Positions 52,159 to 61,806 of a stretch of 64,000 bases of DNA are shown piece by piece. Below the pieces are notes generated by a model. That model did no database searches. It was given only the letters and a program-made list of their open reading frames with translations, and was not told the origin of the DNA. Source of the stretch: Pelotomaculum thermopropionicum SI (lineage in GTDB: Bacteria > Bacillota > Desulfotomaculia > Desulfotomaculales > Pelotomaculaceae); NCBI GenBank assembly GCA_000010565.1, contig AP009389.1, positions 1,674,001-1,738,000 on the forward strand, read 5' to 3'. Each line of letters opens with the position of its first letter. Positions within the stretch are counted from its first letter, which is position 1. The position numbers and the translations under genes were made by a program.

Positions 52159-52473
52159 TTAATTCCCTGCTTGCCGGGGCCCGTCCAACCGTTTCAAGTG
52201 TTCGACCACCTGCCGCGGCGGCAGCCCGCCTTCGATAATTACCGTACCGTTGACAACCGCCACCGGCAGTTTCCCGCCAAAAGCACAGCCGGTATCCTGC
52301 CGGTAAATCAACTCCACCCGGCTTCCGTAGAGCCGTTGCAAAACTCCTTCTAAAAGCCGGTATTGGAACACCAGATCGCGTTCACCCAACGCGCATCCTT
52401 CCTGCGCTCATCCTGATGGTTGCCCCTGCTCATTGGCCGGGATGCTCCCGTAGACTTCCACAATCAGTGGCAT
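52159..52473 (-). CDS. Thioredoxin-like candidate selenoprotein with in-frame UGA
   Basis: Minus-strand frame ATG 52473 (AAGGA 8 bases upstream) reads MPLIVEVYGSIPANEQGQPS, Gly, then UGA at 52410-52408, then AQEGCALGERDLVFQYRLLE and on to TAA at 52159. With UGA as selenocysteine the protein has 104 residues, Sec22 and Cys27 (U-x4-C), a long helix and LPVAVVNG as a cis-Pro-type strand, all in thioredoxin-fold order. A six-pair SECIS-like hairpin follows at the correct distance. I recall a thioredoxin-like selenoprotein family annotated SaoT that may match, but cannot check it. Without Sec, a TTG at 52389 with AGGAAGG could make only the C-terminal part. Confidence 0.7.
52377..52393 (-). promoter_or_regulatory. 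Candidate bacterial SECIS hairpin
   Basis: CGCGUU-GGGUG-AACGCG: perfect 6-bp stem, 5-base loop starting with G and containing GGU. The loop starts 20 bases after the UGA at 52410-52408. All three published bacterial SECIS criteria (stem, loop G, 16-37 base distance) are met. Confidence 0.7.
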
Positions 52474-52598
52474 ATTCGCCATCCTTTTCGCCATTTCCTC
52501 TCACTTCCGCCCCATTCTTCCCGCTGCCCACATTAGTCCGGTGGATGTCAAGTGCGCCGGTTTCCAAAGCGTGGTGAGCCAGAATCAGGTGTAAATAT

Positions 52599-53531
52599 TT
52601 ACCTGGGTTTTAATTGAATTACTTTTTGTTTTTTATTTGCAGGTTTGTCCAGATTAATAACTCCATTAACCTTATCTTGCCGGTATAATTTTTCTTTTAT
52701 TTTATCCTGGCTTTCTCCGGCCATCAAAGCCAGGATCGCTTCGCATTTCAAACGGTTATCCGCCTGCGACTTCATAATTTCTTCCAGCAGCTTTAACTCA
52801 TTCTTTGCCCGGTCAGAGACGTTACTTTTCCGGCTTTCTTTGACGATTATATCATCACAGACGTCCATTGCTTCCAGCAGTTCTCTTTGATCGAGACGCA
52901 GGCCCTGCAGAAAATAAGAGTCAGTCAGACTTTTTCTTGGGAATTCCGCTGTTTTTTGCAATAACAGCAAAGGCTGGCCCCAGTTAGAAACCCAATCTGA
53001 ATCTCGCTGGAAGTGGAAGCCAATCCGGTTATAATTTACTTCGGGGATAAACTTGCCGGCAAAGGCTTTATTCAAACGCTCCTTCAAATCATCCAGAATC
53101 TTTGTAATTACCTCTTCGGATAAGACTTCCCCAGGATGAAATTCCTGGTACATCAGATTTGCATCATTGATCACCTGCTCCCGGCGACTCTTCAAAAAAT
53201 TATCCACCCCTCCAGGAAGCGCTTTGTTTAACAGTTCCCGTCCTTCATTATTAATGCGGGCCAATTCTTTTTCGAAGAGTGGCCTGACTTTCTCCGGCAT
53301 CCACCGCTGATCATCGCCAAGGGGGTAGCTGAGCTGGGTTAAAATCCGCCTTCCCGCCTTTTTCTTATTTTCGAGAACGCGGAGCGTTTCTTCATCAAGA
53401 ACGGATATCCTGTACTCCGTTTTGCGGGATACCGCTCCCACCCGGCGAAAACTTTCCACCCCGAACCACTCAGCCCTGATTGGAGCATCCAAAGGCTGGA
53501 TCCGGCTAAACTTATCAAAATTAACCTGCAC
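52599..53531 (-). CDS. Truncated protein of unknown function
   Basis: 310 residues, mostly helical and charged. The open frame continues 14 codons upstream of the GTG at 53531 (AEKVSRLYEKGVQVNF) to a stop, with a poor ribosome site, so the N-terminus was probably longer and has been lost. Readable parts are LTQLSYPLGDDQRWMPEKV and NRIGFHFQRDSDWVSNWGQP. I do not recognise the family. It sits among methylase, helicase and TPR fragments and may be the tail of a large defence-type protein; that is inference only. Confidence 0.5.
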   Translation of the reverse strand: MQVNFDKFSRIQPLDAPIRAEWFGVESFRRVGAVSRKTEYRISVLDEETLRVLENKKKAGRRILTQLSYPLGDDQRWMPEKVRPLFEKELARINNEGRELLNKALPGGVDNFLKSRREQVINDANLMYQEFHPGEVLSEEVITKILDDLKERLNKAFAGKFIPEVNYNRIGFHFQRDSDWVSNWGQPLLLLQKTAEFPRKSLTDSYFLQGLRLDQRELLEAMDVCDDIIVKESRKSNVSDRAKNELKLLEEIMKSQADNRLKCEAILALMAGESQDKIKEKLYRQDKVNGVINLDKPANKKQKVIQLKPR

Positions 53532-53544
53532 GCCCTTTTCATAA

Positions 53545-53859
53545 AGACGGCTGACCTTTTCCGCTAATCTCTATAAAGTATTGGAAAAAATATATAAAGA
53601 GCAACCGGGTAATGCTACTGTTTGTGCCAAAATTGGTTTTGCATATTTACAGGATGGTAACCGGAGATTGGCTATTCAATACTTTAATGAAGCACTAATG
53701 TTTGATAAATATGAACCGACCGCACTTTATTATATGGCTATAATAAGGTATTTAGATGGAAGGGTTGACAAAGCGATGCAGTACCTGGACAGTCTCCGGA
53801 AATCAGATGCCGACCTGGCAAAAGTCAGGCAATTGGAAAAACAGTTAGGGGTTGGATAA
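53545..53859 (+). pseudogene. C-terminal TPR fragment
   Basis: Open from 53545, reading NLYKVLEKIYKEQPGNATV, then IGFAYLQDGNRRLAIQYFNE and ALYYMAIIRYLDGRVDKAMQ to a stop at 53859: two to three tetratricopeptide repeats. There is no start codon with a ribosome site; it begins where the truncated gene on the other strand ends. It looks like the end of a larger TPR protein left after a rearrangement. Confidence 0.6.
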
Positions 53860-54416
53860 GTGAAATAGCCTTTGATGTTTCGCTCTTTCTTCCTCTTCCA
53901 CCCATCAGCCAGGGCATTCATCGGATAAACCACCATGGCCTGGATGCCCCGGCCGTTGCCATGGCGAAGCACGTAATCCACGATGAGCACAAGGTAGGCC
54001 AGACTTTTCCCGGAGCCGGTTCCCGTGGTACAATGATCTGCAGTAGCGATTGTGCCCGCAGACCTTGTCCCCTTTGGTCCAACGTTATAAGGAAGTTTAA
54101 AAAAATAAGTTTTCCCCTGCAAGGTATATTTAGCTCGTTCAACCACCCGTGGATCGTTAACCCTGTCCTCCAGCAATATCCCTTCTTCATCGGGAAAAAG
54201 TTCCCTGGCAATTTTCCGGCGGACGTGATCCAGAACCACCACCAGAAAACCACCGCTGCCGCAGGCCGGGTCCAGGACCATATCTTTTTCGTCCGGATCA
54301 AGCATTTTCACCATAAAACGAATGATGTTGCGATGGGTAAAAAACTGGCCTCGTTCTTGTTTTAAAGTATTAGAAACGATTGTTTCATAGGCCATCCTAT
54401 TTTTAGAATACCACAA
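53730..54416 (-). pseudogene. Chimeric remnant: type I-like DNA methylase fragment joined to a helicase fragment
   Basis: Residues 8-100 match an N6-adenine methylase of the HsdM kind (LKQERGQFFTHRNIIRFMVK, then LDPACGSGGFLVVVLDHV). At about residue 125 this switches abruptly to a superfamily 2 helicase start, TTGTGSGKSLAYLVLIVDYV (Walker A) with AMVVYPMNALA. The last 60 residues are antisense to the TPR fragment and meaningless. Neither part is complete: the methylase lacks its NPPY motif and the helicase everything after motif Ia. It is a deletion scar of a restriction or phage-defence locus. Confidence 0.8.
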
Positions 54417-54424
54417 CTTTAAAA

Positions 54425-54967
54425 TTAACCACCCGCCCCGAAAACCTTCTGCACAATAAACACTGACGCCGCCAGGGTGGTAAGATCGGCTACCAGTCCC
54501 GAAATAACGGAGTAGCGGTATTTTTTTACCCCGACCGAACCAAAGTAAAGGGTAAGAACATAAAAGGTGGTATCACAGCTCCCTTGCATGGTGGAAACCA
54601 GCCGCCCCAAAAAGCTGTCCGGCCCGTAAGTTTTGATTATATCAGAGGCAATTCCCAGGGCCGCACCACCTGAAAGAGGCCGCATGATAGCATGGGGCAG
54701 CACCTCGGCAGGCAGGCCTACGGCGTTAAGGGCCGGGGAAAGCACCTCCACCAGCACTTCCATGGCCCCGGAAGCACGGAAGACGCTTATTGCCACCAGC
54801 ATTGCCACCAGGTAAGGAATGGTTTTGACCGCTGTGGCAAATCCCGCTTCGGCCCCGTCGACAAACGTTTCATATACCTTAACCCCGCGCAGCACCGCAA
54901 TGAGGGGCACTACCAGGAGAATCGCCGGTATGGCCCAGCGGGACAACTCCGAGAGAATCTCAAACAT
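54425..54967 (-). CDS. spmB: Spore maturation protein B
   Basis: 180-residue membrane protein needed with SpmA for spore core dehydration. Nucleoside-recognition (Gate)-type domain with several membrane segments: PAILLVVPLIAVLRGVKVYE, ALGIASDIIKTYGPDSFLGR and GSCDTTFYVLTLYFGSVGVK. It starts 2 bases after the spmA stop. Its 3' end is duplicated at 50321-50452. Confidence 0.93.
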   Translation of the reverse strand: MFEILSELSRWAIPAILLVVPLIAVLRGVKVYETFVDGAEAGFATAVKTIPYLVAMLVAISVFRASGAMEVLVEVLSPALNAVGLPAEVLPHAIMRPLSGGAALGIASDIIKTYGPDSFLGRLVSTMQGSCDTTFYVLTLYFGSVGVKKYRYSVISGLVADLTTLAASVFIVQKVFGAGG

Positions 54968-54969
54968 CT

Positions 54970-55569
54970 TTACCTCCCCTGCTGTTGTCTGCTGTTGTAA
55001 AAGAAGCGCAAGACCCTGTCAACCACCACCGCCACTGCCATGCTGAAAGCGGTGGCCATAATGGTCGGCCCGACGATTTCTGTCGGGTCGGCTGAACCGT
55101 ATAAAACGCGAATTCCTATAATAGTTGTCGGAATCAGCGTAACGCAGGAAGTGTTCAAAGCCAGAAAGGTGCACATTGCATCAGAAGCCACATCGCGGCC
55201 CTGGTTTAACTTCTGGAGCTCCCTCATTGCAATCAAGCCCATAGGTGTGGCGGCGTTACCCAGGCCAAGGATGTTGGCCGAAAGGTTCATAACCATCGCC
55301 CCCATGGCCGGATGGTCTTTAGGCACGCTGGGGAACAGAAAGCGCATGGCCGGCCTTACCAACCAGGCCAGGGCACGCACCAGGCCGGCCTCCTCGGCAA
55401 GCTTCATTATCCCCAGCCAGAAAGTGATGATGGCAATGAGACCGATGGAAATTTTGACCGCACTGTTGGCCCCGTCCAGGGCTGCTTTGGTCACCGTCTC
55501 TATATCTCCCCTGGCGCCAGCAACAATTATCCCGAACACAATCATACCCAGCCAGACGTAGTTAACCAT
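54970..55569 (-). CDS. spmA: Spore maturation protein A
   Basis: About 199 residues, partner of SpmB. Start at ATG 55569 (MVNYVWLGMIVFGIIVAGAR), the usual SpmA N-terminus; an upstream in-frame ATG adds 21 unlikely residues. Other typical lines are FWLGIMKLAEEAGLVRALAW, NLSANILGLGNAATPMGL and FLALNTSCVTLIPTTIIGIR. Co-transcribed with spmB. Confidence 0.93.
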   Translation of the reverse strand: MVNYVWLGMIVFGIIVAGARGDIETVTKAALDGANSAVKISIGLIAIITFWLGIMKLAEEAGLVRALAWLVRPAMRFLFPSVPKDHPAMGAMVMNLSANILGLGNAATPMGLIAMRELQKLNQGRDVASDAMCTFLALNTSCVTLIPTTIIGIRVLYGSADPTEIVGPTIMATAFSMAVAVVVDRVLRFFYNSRQQQGR

Positions 55570-55672
55570 GCCAGACCCCACCCAAAGGTTGTCTAAAGTT
55601 ACTTTATGAAAAGAACTGGGCAAATAGTACAATTATGGAAAATAATTGCCCGCTCCTGCGGGCTTGCCGGCC

Positions 55673-56950
55673 TTATATCAAACGGTTCTTAAATATGCCT
55701 GTCAAACCGGTTTTGGCTACCCTTTTCCTGATCTCGGATACATCGGTAGTATAAAGCCCCAGTTCCTGCATCCGCTGAAAGTAAACCGACCCTGAAAAGG
55801 TATATTTCCTGGCCAGGCCTTCCGGCTTTCTCATCTCTTCATGCATGTACGAAATAATATCTCCGCAGGCCAGTTCGCGAGGCAAGACCAGCAGTTCTTT
55901 GCCGGTCAGCAGCCTAACGGCGTTGTGCCCGGCCAGAAATCCGGTGGCAATTGCTTCGGTATGGCCCACCAGCAGGCCGGTTTTTTCCCCGGCGCAGAAC
56001 AGGTTGTCAACCCCCTGCACCCTTAAGGTGTCATCGCACGGAGCGATGGCCATAAACCGAATCGAGTTACCTTTTCCGCCGGAGTAAGGGTCGGCATAAC
56101 GGGCGTGCTGGAAGCCGTCCAGAGTGCGCAGCACTTCAAGCGGGAAAAACGGCGTCATCAGTTTCGCATGGCCTGTGTCTAGAATAATCAGGTTTTCGGC
56201 AAACTCATTAATGGCATACTGCTGGCAGGCCTTACGGCCAAGTTGATCGCCTTTGCGGAGGTGTTCCGGCAGGGGTATTACCAGAACCCCGTCTTTCTCA
56301 AGTTTTCTTACCAAGGCTGGTGAAAGGGATTTTTTTTCCAGCTTGCAGGAGCCGCTCATTGCTTCAAAATGGGGGAATTCCCCGCCCGCCTTGATTTCCT
56401 CCACGCCCGCCCTGGCAGTCAGGCTTACCCGCGGCCCGAAAGTGGGGCAACGCAAGATGCACATAACGCAGCCGAAACCGTAACGGGAACAATTGTTGGC
56501 CGGGCCGGCCGTGCCGGTGCAATCAATAAAAACATCGCCCGCTATCTTTTCCCCGCCGGCGGTTTCAATTCCGGTAATGGAGCCGTTGTTTTTAAAAACC
56601 CCCGTCATCCTGTTTTGCAGTTTCAGTTGAACCCCGGCAGAACGCAGGATTCCTCTTATAGCCGGCTCTATCCTGGTAACGTCATACAGCATGGCATGAC
56701 GGTGTCCCGGAAAATCGAGCCAGCGGTGGGTGGCGACTCCCTCGATAACCCGCAGGAAATCACCTGCACCCAGGGCCCAGACCTCTTCCATGGCGGTGAA
56801 CCGCCCGTTATTGCGCATGATCCCGCCCACCAGGCCTGTGCCGAGGAGCATGTCGGTCTTTTCGATAATTACCGTATCAGCTCCGGCCGCCGCCGAAGCA
56901 TAGGCGGCGGCGCAACCCGCCCAGCCTCCCCCGACGATTACTACGGTCAT
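55673..56950 (-). CDS. FAD-dependent oxidoreductase with CxxC cluster-like motif
   Basis: 425-residue flavoprotein of the FAD-dependent, GidA-like group. The N-terminal dinucleotide site is VVIVGGGWAGCAAAYASAAA with the following acidic strand end (VIIEK). A central FGCVMCILRCPTFGPRV segment has three Cys that might hold a cluster or disulfide. The C-terminal FAD contact is NLFCAGEKTGLLVGHTEAIA. It differs from MnmG/TrmFO in length. Substrate unknown. It lies between spmA and spoVR in the same direction with gaps of about 80-100 bases, so sporulation timing is possible but unproven. Confidence 0.82.
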   Translation of the reverse strand: MTVVIVGGGWAGCAAAYASAAAGADTVIIEKTDMLLGTGLVGGIMRNNGRFTAMEEVWALGAGDFLRVIEGVATHRWLDFPGHRHAMLYDVTRIEPAIRGILRSAGVQLKLQNRMTGVFKNNGSITGIETAGGEKIAGDVFIDCTGTAGPANNCSRYGFGCVMCILRCPTFGPRVSLTARAGVEEIKAGGEFPHFEAMSGSCKLEKKSLSPALVRKLEKDGVLVIPLPEHLRKGDQLGRKACQQYAINEFAENLIILDTGHAKLMTPFFPLEVLRTLDGFQHARYADPYSGGKGNSIRFMAIAPCDDTLRVQGVDNLFCAGEKTGLLVGHTEAIATGFLAGHNAVRLLTGKELLVLPRELACGDIISYMHEEMRKPEGLARKYTFSGSVYFQRMQELGLYTTDVSEIRKRVAKTGLTGIFKNRLI

Positions 56951-57027
56951 GAAAAAGCCCTCCCCTTATGACAGTATATTCAGGGACGGCCACAAAAACC
57001 TCATGTTTTTCCAGTTAAAGGCTCAAC

Positions 57028-58437
57028 TCAAAGATATTTCTTTTCTGCCTTTTCGCCGTTATATGAAAACAACACCGCTTTATTGTTGAGCACCGTTTCC
57101 AGATGTACCGGACGGCCCCAGAGGGTATAAACATGGGGGAGGGTTTTCTCTACGTAAAAAACGTCCAGTTCGGTTCCCTCGTAGTTGTGCTTCAGGTAAA
57201 GCTCCCCCCGTTTGTTGAAATCCCCGTCCTGAACGACAATATACGGATAGCCACAGTTCGTTAAATTGCTGACCAGTCCGTCGCGCACTTTTTCCCAGTT
57301 TTTCTCGACGATCTTCCACTCAAACCCGACCTTCTTATATAAATACAGGTCCAGTTTCTCAACGAGTTCCCTGGTGAGGTAATTGCGCAGGAAGGAGATG
57401 TCGTTTTCTGTTGCCCTTACTTCAAAAATTTTCTGCTTTCCCTCTCCTCCCGGCCGGCCGTATTTTTCTTTTTCTTCCCGGCCTGGATTGTCCCAGCGCC
57501 TTTCAATGTCTTCAAAAATGTTCAGGCCCAGGTTATAAGGGTTAATGCGCCTTCGCGACGGTTGAATTATCCCTGAATGCATTTTTGCAAATTCAATTGC
57601 CTCGGACTCATCCAGATCGATCTCCCTCATGATCCTCAAGTGCCAGTAAGTGGCCCAGCCTTCGTTCATAATTTTGGTTTCCATCTGCGGCCAGAAATAA
57701 AGCATTTCCTGCCTGATCACCGACATTATGTCTCTCTGCCAGTCCTCCAGTTCCTTGCTGTTCTGAATTATAAACAGCATTACATCTTTTTCTGGCTCGG
57801 GCGGAAACATTTTGGCCTTATTCCCGGTGGAGCCGCCGTCCTGATCTTTTTCATCAAGCGCCCAGAGATCGCTGTACGGTGTGTCCGGTTTCCCGGCATT
57901 AACTTTTTCGGCGTCATTCTTTTTGTTCTTATTTAACGGCCTGGGCTCCACGTGCTCTTGGATGGCAATGGCCGCGTCGATGAAAGATTCAACCTTTTCA
58001 CGACCATATTTAAACTCGTAGCTGCGGAAACGGTCCGCTGCAGCAGCCATGGACTCCACCATATTCCTGAATGTGTTTTTAAAGTAAATGTTATTCTTAA
58101 AAAAATCGCAGTGCGCCAGGACGTGAGCCATGACCAGCTTGTTCTGAATCAAGCTGTTCCCGTCCAGAAGAAAAGCATAGCAGGGGTTTGAATTAATCAC
58201 CAGTTCGTAAATACGGCTTAAGTTATAATCATATTCAGTTTTCATCTTGTGGTAGGCCTTGCCGAAGATCCAGTGAGAAAAGCGGGTAGGCATGCCGTAG
58301 GCGCCAAAGGTATAAATTATTTCTGCCGGGCATATTTCGAAATATATGTCGTAAAAATCCAAGCCCAACTCTCTGGCCTTATCGGTTATTTTCTCCAGTG
58401 CCTTTTCCAGCAGGTACAGATCCTCTTTAGAACCCAT
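57028..58437 (-). CDS. spoVR: SpoVR family protein
   Basis: 469 residues of the SpoVR/YcgB family, linked to spore cortex formation in Bacillus; the molecular role is unknown. Typical lines: [74 protein letters not shown] and [14 protein letters not shown]. It is the third gene of prkA-yhbH-spoVR, the conserved trio that corresponds to yeaG-yeaH-ycgB in enterobacteria. Confidence 0.95.
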   Translation of the reverse strand: MGSKEDLYLLEKALEKITDKARELGLDFYDIYFEICPAEIIYTFGAYGMPTRFSHWIFGKAYHKMKTEYDYNLSRIYELVINSNPCYAFLLDGNSLIQNKLVMAHVLAHCDFFKNNIYFKNTFRNMVESMAAAADRFRSYEFKYGREKVESFIDAAIAIQEHVEPRPLNKNKKNDAEKVNAGKPDTPYSDLWALDEKDQDGGSTGNKAKMFPPEPEKDVMLFIIQNSKELEDWQRDIMSVIRQEMLYFWPQMETKIMNEGWATYWHLRIMREIDLDESEAIEFAKMHSGIIQPSRRRINPYNLGLNIFEDIERRWDNPGREEKEKYGRPGGEGKQKIFEVRATENDISFLRNYLTRELVEKLDLYLYKKVGFEWKIVEKNWEKVRDGLVSNLTNCGYPYIVVQDGDFNKRGELYLKHNYEGTELDVFYVEKTLPHVYTLWGRPVHLETVLNNKAVLFSYNGEKAEKKYL

Positions 58438-58481
58438 AATTATACCTCCCCGGGATGCCGCCGGAACAAAGCATTACCCCA

Positions 58482-59630
58482 CTAATTTGCCTGCCGATCC
58501 GGGATCTGGGCAAAAAATTTCTTTAATGCGGGGTACACCCCGCTTTTATCTCTAATGATAACAACTGTAAATTTTGGATCATTAATGCGCTTATAAACGT
58601 TGCGCAGGGTACTGGCATAGTAATAAGGCCCCTCAATCTCCCCGTACCCGACCATGTTGCACACCTTGAGCAGTTCATTTATCAGTTTAACGCAGTTTTC
58701 ATTGTCGGAAGCCAGGTTGTCGCCGTCTGAGAAGTGAAAGGCGTAAATGTTATAGTCCTGGGGGCTGTACCGCTTTTTGATAACTTCCAGAGCCAGCTTA
58801 TAAACCGACGAGCAGCGGGTTCCCCCGCTGGCCCCCTTGGTGAAAAACTCCTCCTCGCTGGTTTCCCTGGCTTCGGTATGGTGGGCCAGGAAAACGATCT
58901 GGACATTGTTGTACTTGGTGCGCAAAAAACGGACCATCCAGAAGAAAAAGCTACGGGCGATGTACTTTTCAAAAGGGCCCATTGATCCCGAAGTGTCCAT
59001 CATTGCCAGCACAACGGCATTGGACTCGTATTTATAGGTGAGATCCCAAGTTTTAAAGCGCAGATCTTCCGGAGTAATCCCGTATAGCCCCGGCTTCCCC
59101 TTCATTGCATTGCGCTTGATGACTTCTTTGATTGTTCTCCTGCGGTCGATGTTGCCGGTTATACCCTTTTTCCGTATATCCCTGAACTCCACCGACTCAG
59201 ATGCTATTTCCGGTTTCTTTTTCTGCTCCAGGTTGGGCAGGCCCAGGTCTTCGAAAATCATTTCGGCCAGTTCGTCGACGGTTATATCAGCTTCGTAGTA
59301 ATCAACCCCGGGTTCATCCCCGGCACCCCTGCCCTTTCCCTGCTGGGGTTCGGAGTATATGACATCCCCTTGCTTGCTTTTTCCGTCCCCCTGACCGCCG
59401 TGCTTTTGCCTTCCGGCGTCAAAACGGAAATGAAACTCTTCCAGTGACCTGATGGGTACCTTAATAACCTTCCGTCCGTCATGCAAGATAATGCTCTCTT
59501 CAGAAACTATATCGGCAAGGTTTTTTTTAATGGCTTCCCGCACCTTCTCCTGGTGCCGCTGCCGATCAATTTCCCCTTTGCGGTGAAGCGACCAGTCTTC
59601 CCGTGAAATGATCAAACAGGTACCGGACAC
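58482..59630 (-). CDS. yhbH: YhbH family protein (DUF444)
   Basis: 382 residues. The N-terminal half is charged, with a basic linker. The C-terminal half is a von Willebrand A-like domain with a MIDAS-type MMDTSGSMGPFEKY and YAFHFSDGDNLASDNENC. Always found between prkA and spoVR; needed for sporulation in Bacillus, exact role unknown. It starts 12 bases after the prkA stop. Confidence 0.95.
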   Translation of the reverse strand: MSGTCLIISREDWSLHRKGEIDRQRHQEKVREAIKKNLADIVSEESIILHDGRKVIKVPIRSLEEFHFRFDAGRQKHGGQGDGKSKQGDVIYSEPQQGKGRGAGDEPGVDYYEADITVDELAEMIFEDLGLPNLEQKKKPEIASESVEFRDIRKKGITGNIDRRRTIKEVIKRNAMKGKPGLYGITPEDLRFKTWDLTYKYESNAVVLAMMDTSGSMGPFEKYIARSFFFWMVRFLRTKYNNVQIVFLAHHTEARETSEEEFFTKGASGGTRCSSVYKLALEVIKKRYSPQDYNIYAFHFSDGDNLASDNENCVKLINELLKVCNMVGYGEIEGPYYYASTLRNVYKRINDPKFTVVIIRDKSGVYPALKKFFAQIPDRQAN

Positions 59631-59641
59631 TTTACTACCTC

Positions 59642-61537
59642 CTAGCGGTTAAGCAGGCTGCCGACGTACTTCAAAAGCTCGTTGGCACATATCGGGCAGT
59701 AGCCATGCTCTTCAATTAATCTGGCGCTTACCTCATTAATCCGTTTTAACTGTTCGGCATCCGGTGTTTTGGTGGAGGTTGTGATTTTCACCACGTCTTT
59801 CAGATCGGAAAAAAGCTTTTTCTCTATGGCTTCGCGGAGGCGCTCATGAGAGTTGTAGTCAAAACGCTTGTTCTTCCGGGCGTAGCTGGAAAGGCGGATC
59901 AGAATTTCCTCCCGGAAGGCCTTCTTGGCGTTTTCAGAAACGCCGATCTGCTCTTCTATTGAACGCATCAGCTTTTCATCGGGGTCCAGCTCTTCATCGG
60001 TGATGGGATCTTTAATCTTTACACCGTTGCAGTAAGCTTCAACATTGTCCAGATAGTTGTCAAACAAAACCTTGGCAGACTCTTCATAAGAGTATACAAA
60101 AGCCTTCTGCACTTCTTTTTTGGCCATCTCGTCGTATTCTTTACGCGCTGCCGAAATGAAGTTGAGCAGCCGGTCCCTTTCTTCCTTGGTTATGGACGGG
60201 TGCTGATCCAGACCGTCTTTCAAGGCCCGCAAAACGTCCAGCGGGTTGATACATCTGGTTGCAGTGCGAATCAGAGCTGAAGAAAGACGGTTAATTACAT
60301 AGCGCGGATCAACCCCGCTCATCCCTTCATCGACTGCCTCCAGCCGGAGCTCATGGACATCCTTTTGTTTAAACCCTTCCACATCCTCCCCGTCGTAAAG
60401 CTTCATTTTTTTAATTAAATCCATCCCCTGCTTCTTGGATTCCTTCAGCCTGGACAGCACAGAGAAAATGCTTGCCACCCGGAGGGCGTGAGGAGCAATG
60501 TGGATGTCGCGCAAATCGCTCTGCTTGATCAGCTTTTCGTAAATCTTGATTTCTTCGCTGACTTTCAAATTATACGGTATCTTCATCACAATGATGCGGG
60601 ACTGCAGAGCCTCATTCTTCTTGTTGCTGATAAAGCTTTTATACTCGTTTTCATTGGTATGGGCGACGATCATCTCATCGGCATATATCAGGGCAAAACG
60701 CCCGGCTTTAAAGTTCCCTTCCTGGGAAAGGCTTAACAGGTTCCACAGAAACTTCTCGTCGCACTTCAGCATCTCCTGAAACTCCATCAGCCCTCTGTTT
60801 GCTATATTCAATTCGCCGTCAAAACGGTAGGCGCGGGGATCCGACTCGGAACCGTACTCGGCAATTGTGGAGAAATCGATGCTGCCGGTCAAATCGGCAA
60901 TATCCTGCGATTTAGGATCTGAAGGGGTAAAGGTGCCGATACCGACCCTGTTGTCCTCCGACAGAAATATTCTTTCCACCATAACCTTTTCAATATTGCC
61001 GTTATATTCCGTCTCAACCATCATCCGGCAGGATGGACAGAGCTCCCCCTCGATATAGACATTGTACTCCTTTTGAAATTCCTCCCGCAGGTCCCTTGGG
61101 ATCAGGTGAAGCGGCTCTTCATGCATAGGACACCCTTTAATCCCGTAAAGGGCCCCCTCATCGGTACGGCTGTATTTTTCCAGACCCCTTTTGAGCATGG
61201 CCACCAGGGTGGACTTGCCGCCGCTAACAGGCCCCATCAGGAGCAGGATGCGCTTGCGCACATCGAGGCGGCGGGCAGCCGGGTGAAAATACTCTTCCAC
61301 CAGTTTCTCCAGGGTTTTGTCCAGGCCGAAAAGCTCGGAATTGAAAAATTTATATTTTTTTATACCCTCTTCTTCAATCACTCCGGCGGATTTGATCATG
61401 TTATAAATCCTGGAGTGGGCAAGCTGTGCCACATAGGGCCTTTTTTTAACAATCTCCAGGTAATCCAGGAAGGTCCCTTCCCAGAAAAGCTTTTTCTCCA
61501 GGGAACGGTATTCTTCCAAACGCCTGATGAAATCCAT
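59642..61537 (-). CDS. prkA: PrkA family AAA+ serine kinase/protease
   Basis: 631-residue cytoplasmic protein of the PrkA/YeaG family, an AAA+ module with a C-terminal kinase-like domain; in Bacillus it acts in sporulation control. Walker A is LMGPVSGGKSTLVAMLKRGL; a sensor/Walker B region is RGLMEFQEMLKCDEKFLWNL and DEMIVAHTNENEYKSF. Cys-rich CPMHEEPLHLI and CPSCRMMVE segments and a final CPICANELLKYVG could bind metal. ATG has AAGAAGGAG upstream. A CATATAAT sequence about 80 bases upstream resembles a mother-cell -10 element. Confidence 0.95.
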   Translation of the reverse strand: MDFIRRLEEYRSLEKKLFWEGTFLDYLEIVKKRPYVAQLAHSRIYNMIKSAGVIEEEGIKKYKFFNSELFGLDKTLEKLVEEYFHPAARRLDVRKRILLLMGPVSGGKSTLVAMLKRGLEKYSRTDEGALYGIKGCPMHEEPLHLIPRDLREEFQKEYNVYIEGELCPSCRMMVETEYNGNIEKVMVERIFLSEDNRVGIGTFTPSDPKSQDIADLTGSIDFSTIAEYGSESDPRAYRFDGELNIANRGLMEFQEMLKCDEKFLWNLLSLSQEGNFKAGRFALIYADEMIVAHTNENEYKSFISNKKNEALQSRIIVMKIPYNLKVSEEIKIYEKLIKQSDLRDIHIAPHALRVASIFSVLSRLKESKKQGMDLIKKMKLYDGEDVEGFKQKDVHELRLEAVDEGMSGVDPRYVINRLSSALIRTATRCINPLDVLRALKDGLDQHPSITKEERDRLLNFISAARKEYDEMAKKEVQKAFVYSYEESAKVLFDNYLDNVEAYCNGVKIKDPITDEELDPDEKLMRSIEEQIGVSENAKKAFREEILIRLSSYARKNKRFDYNSHERLREAIEKKLFSDLKDVVKITTSTKTPDAEQLKRINEVSARLIEEHGYCPICANELLKYVGSLLNR

Positions 61538-61741
61538 TGTTTCACTCCTTCTTGATAGGCTTAAGCCTTCATCTGTACTCAGGCGGGAACTGTAGTCATA
61601 TGGAATATTACATTATATGCAAAGTTTACAAAAAGAAGAATGGTGGCACCAAGCAACAGATGCGGATAAAACGCTGCAAATAATGCCAATTGGAGGTTTT
61701 TTAGGAAAAATTTAGTTTAATATTAAGTTATTCGGTCGAAT

Positions 61742-61768
61742 AAAAAAAGCCACAGGAAAACCTGCGGC
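61742..61768 (-). terminator. Terminator after the GerM-type lipoprotein gene
   Basis: Minus strand GCCGCAGG-TTTT-CCTGTGGC (one G-U pair) followed by seven T residues, about 40 bases after the stop at 61807. Confidence 0.8.
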
Positions 61769-61806
61769 CGGCTCAAGTATAAATATTTAAGTGCACCATG
61801 CGGCAA

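Noticed and set aside
53961-54365. Plus-strand frame opposite the methylase remnant
   Set aside because: Antisense to readable methylase motifs and without start signals.
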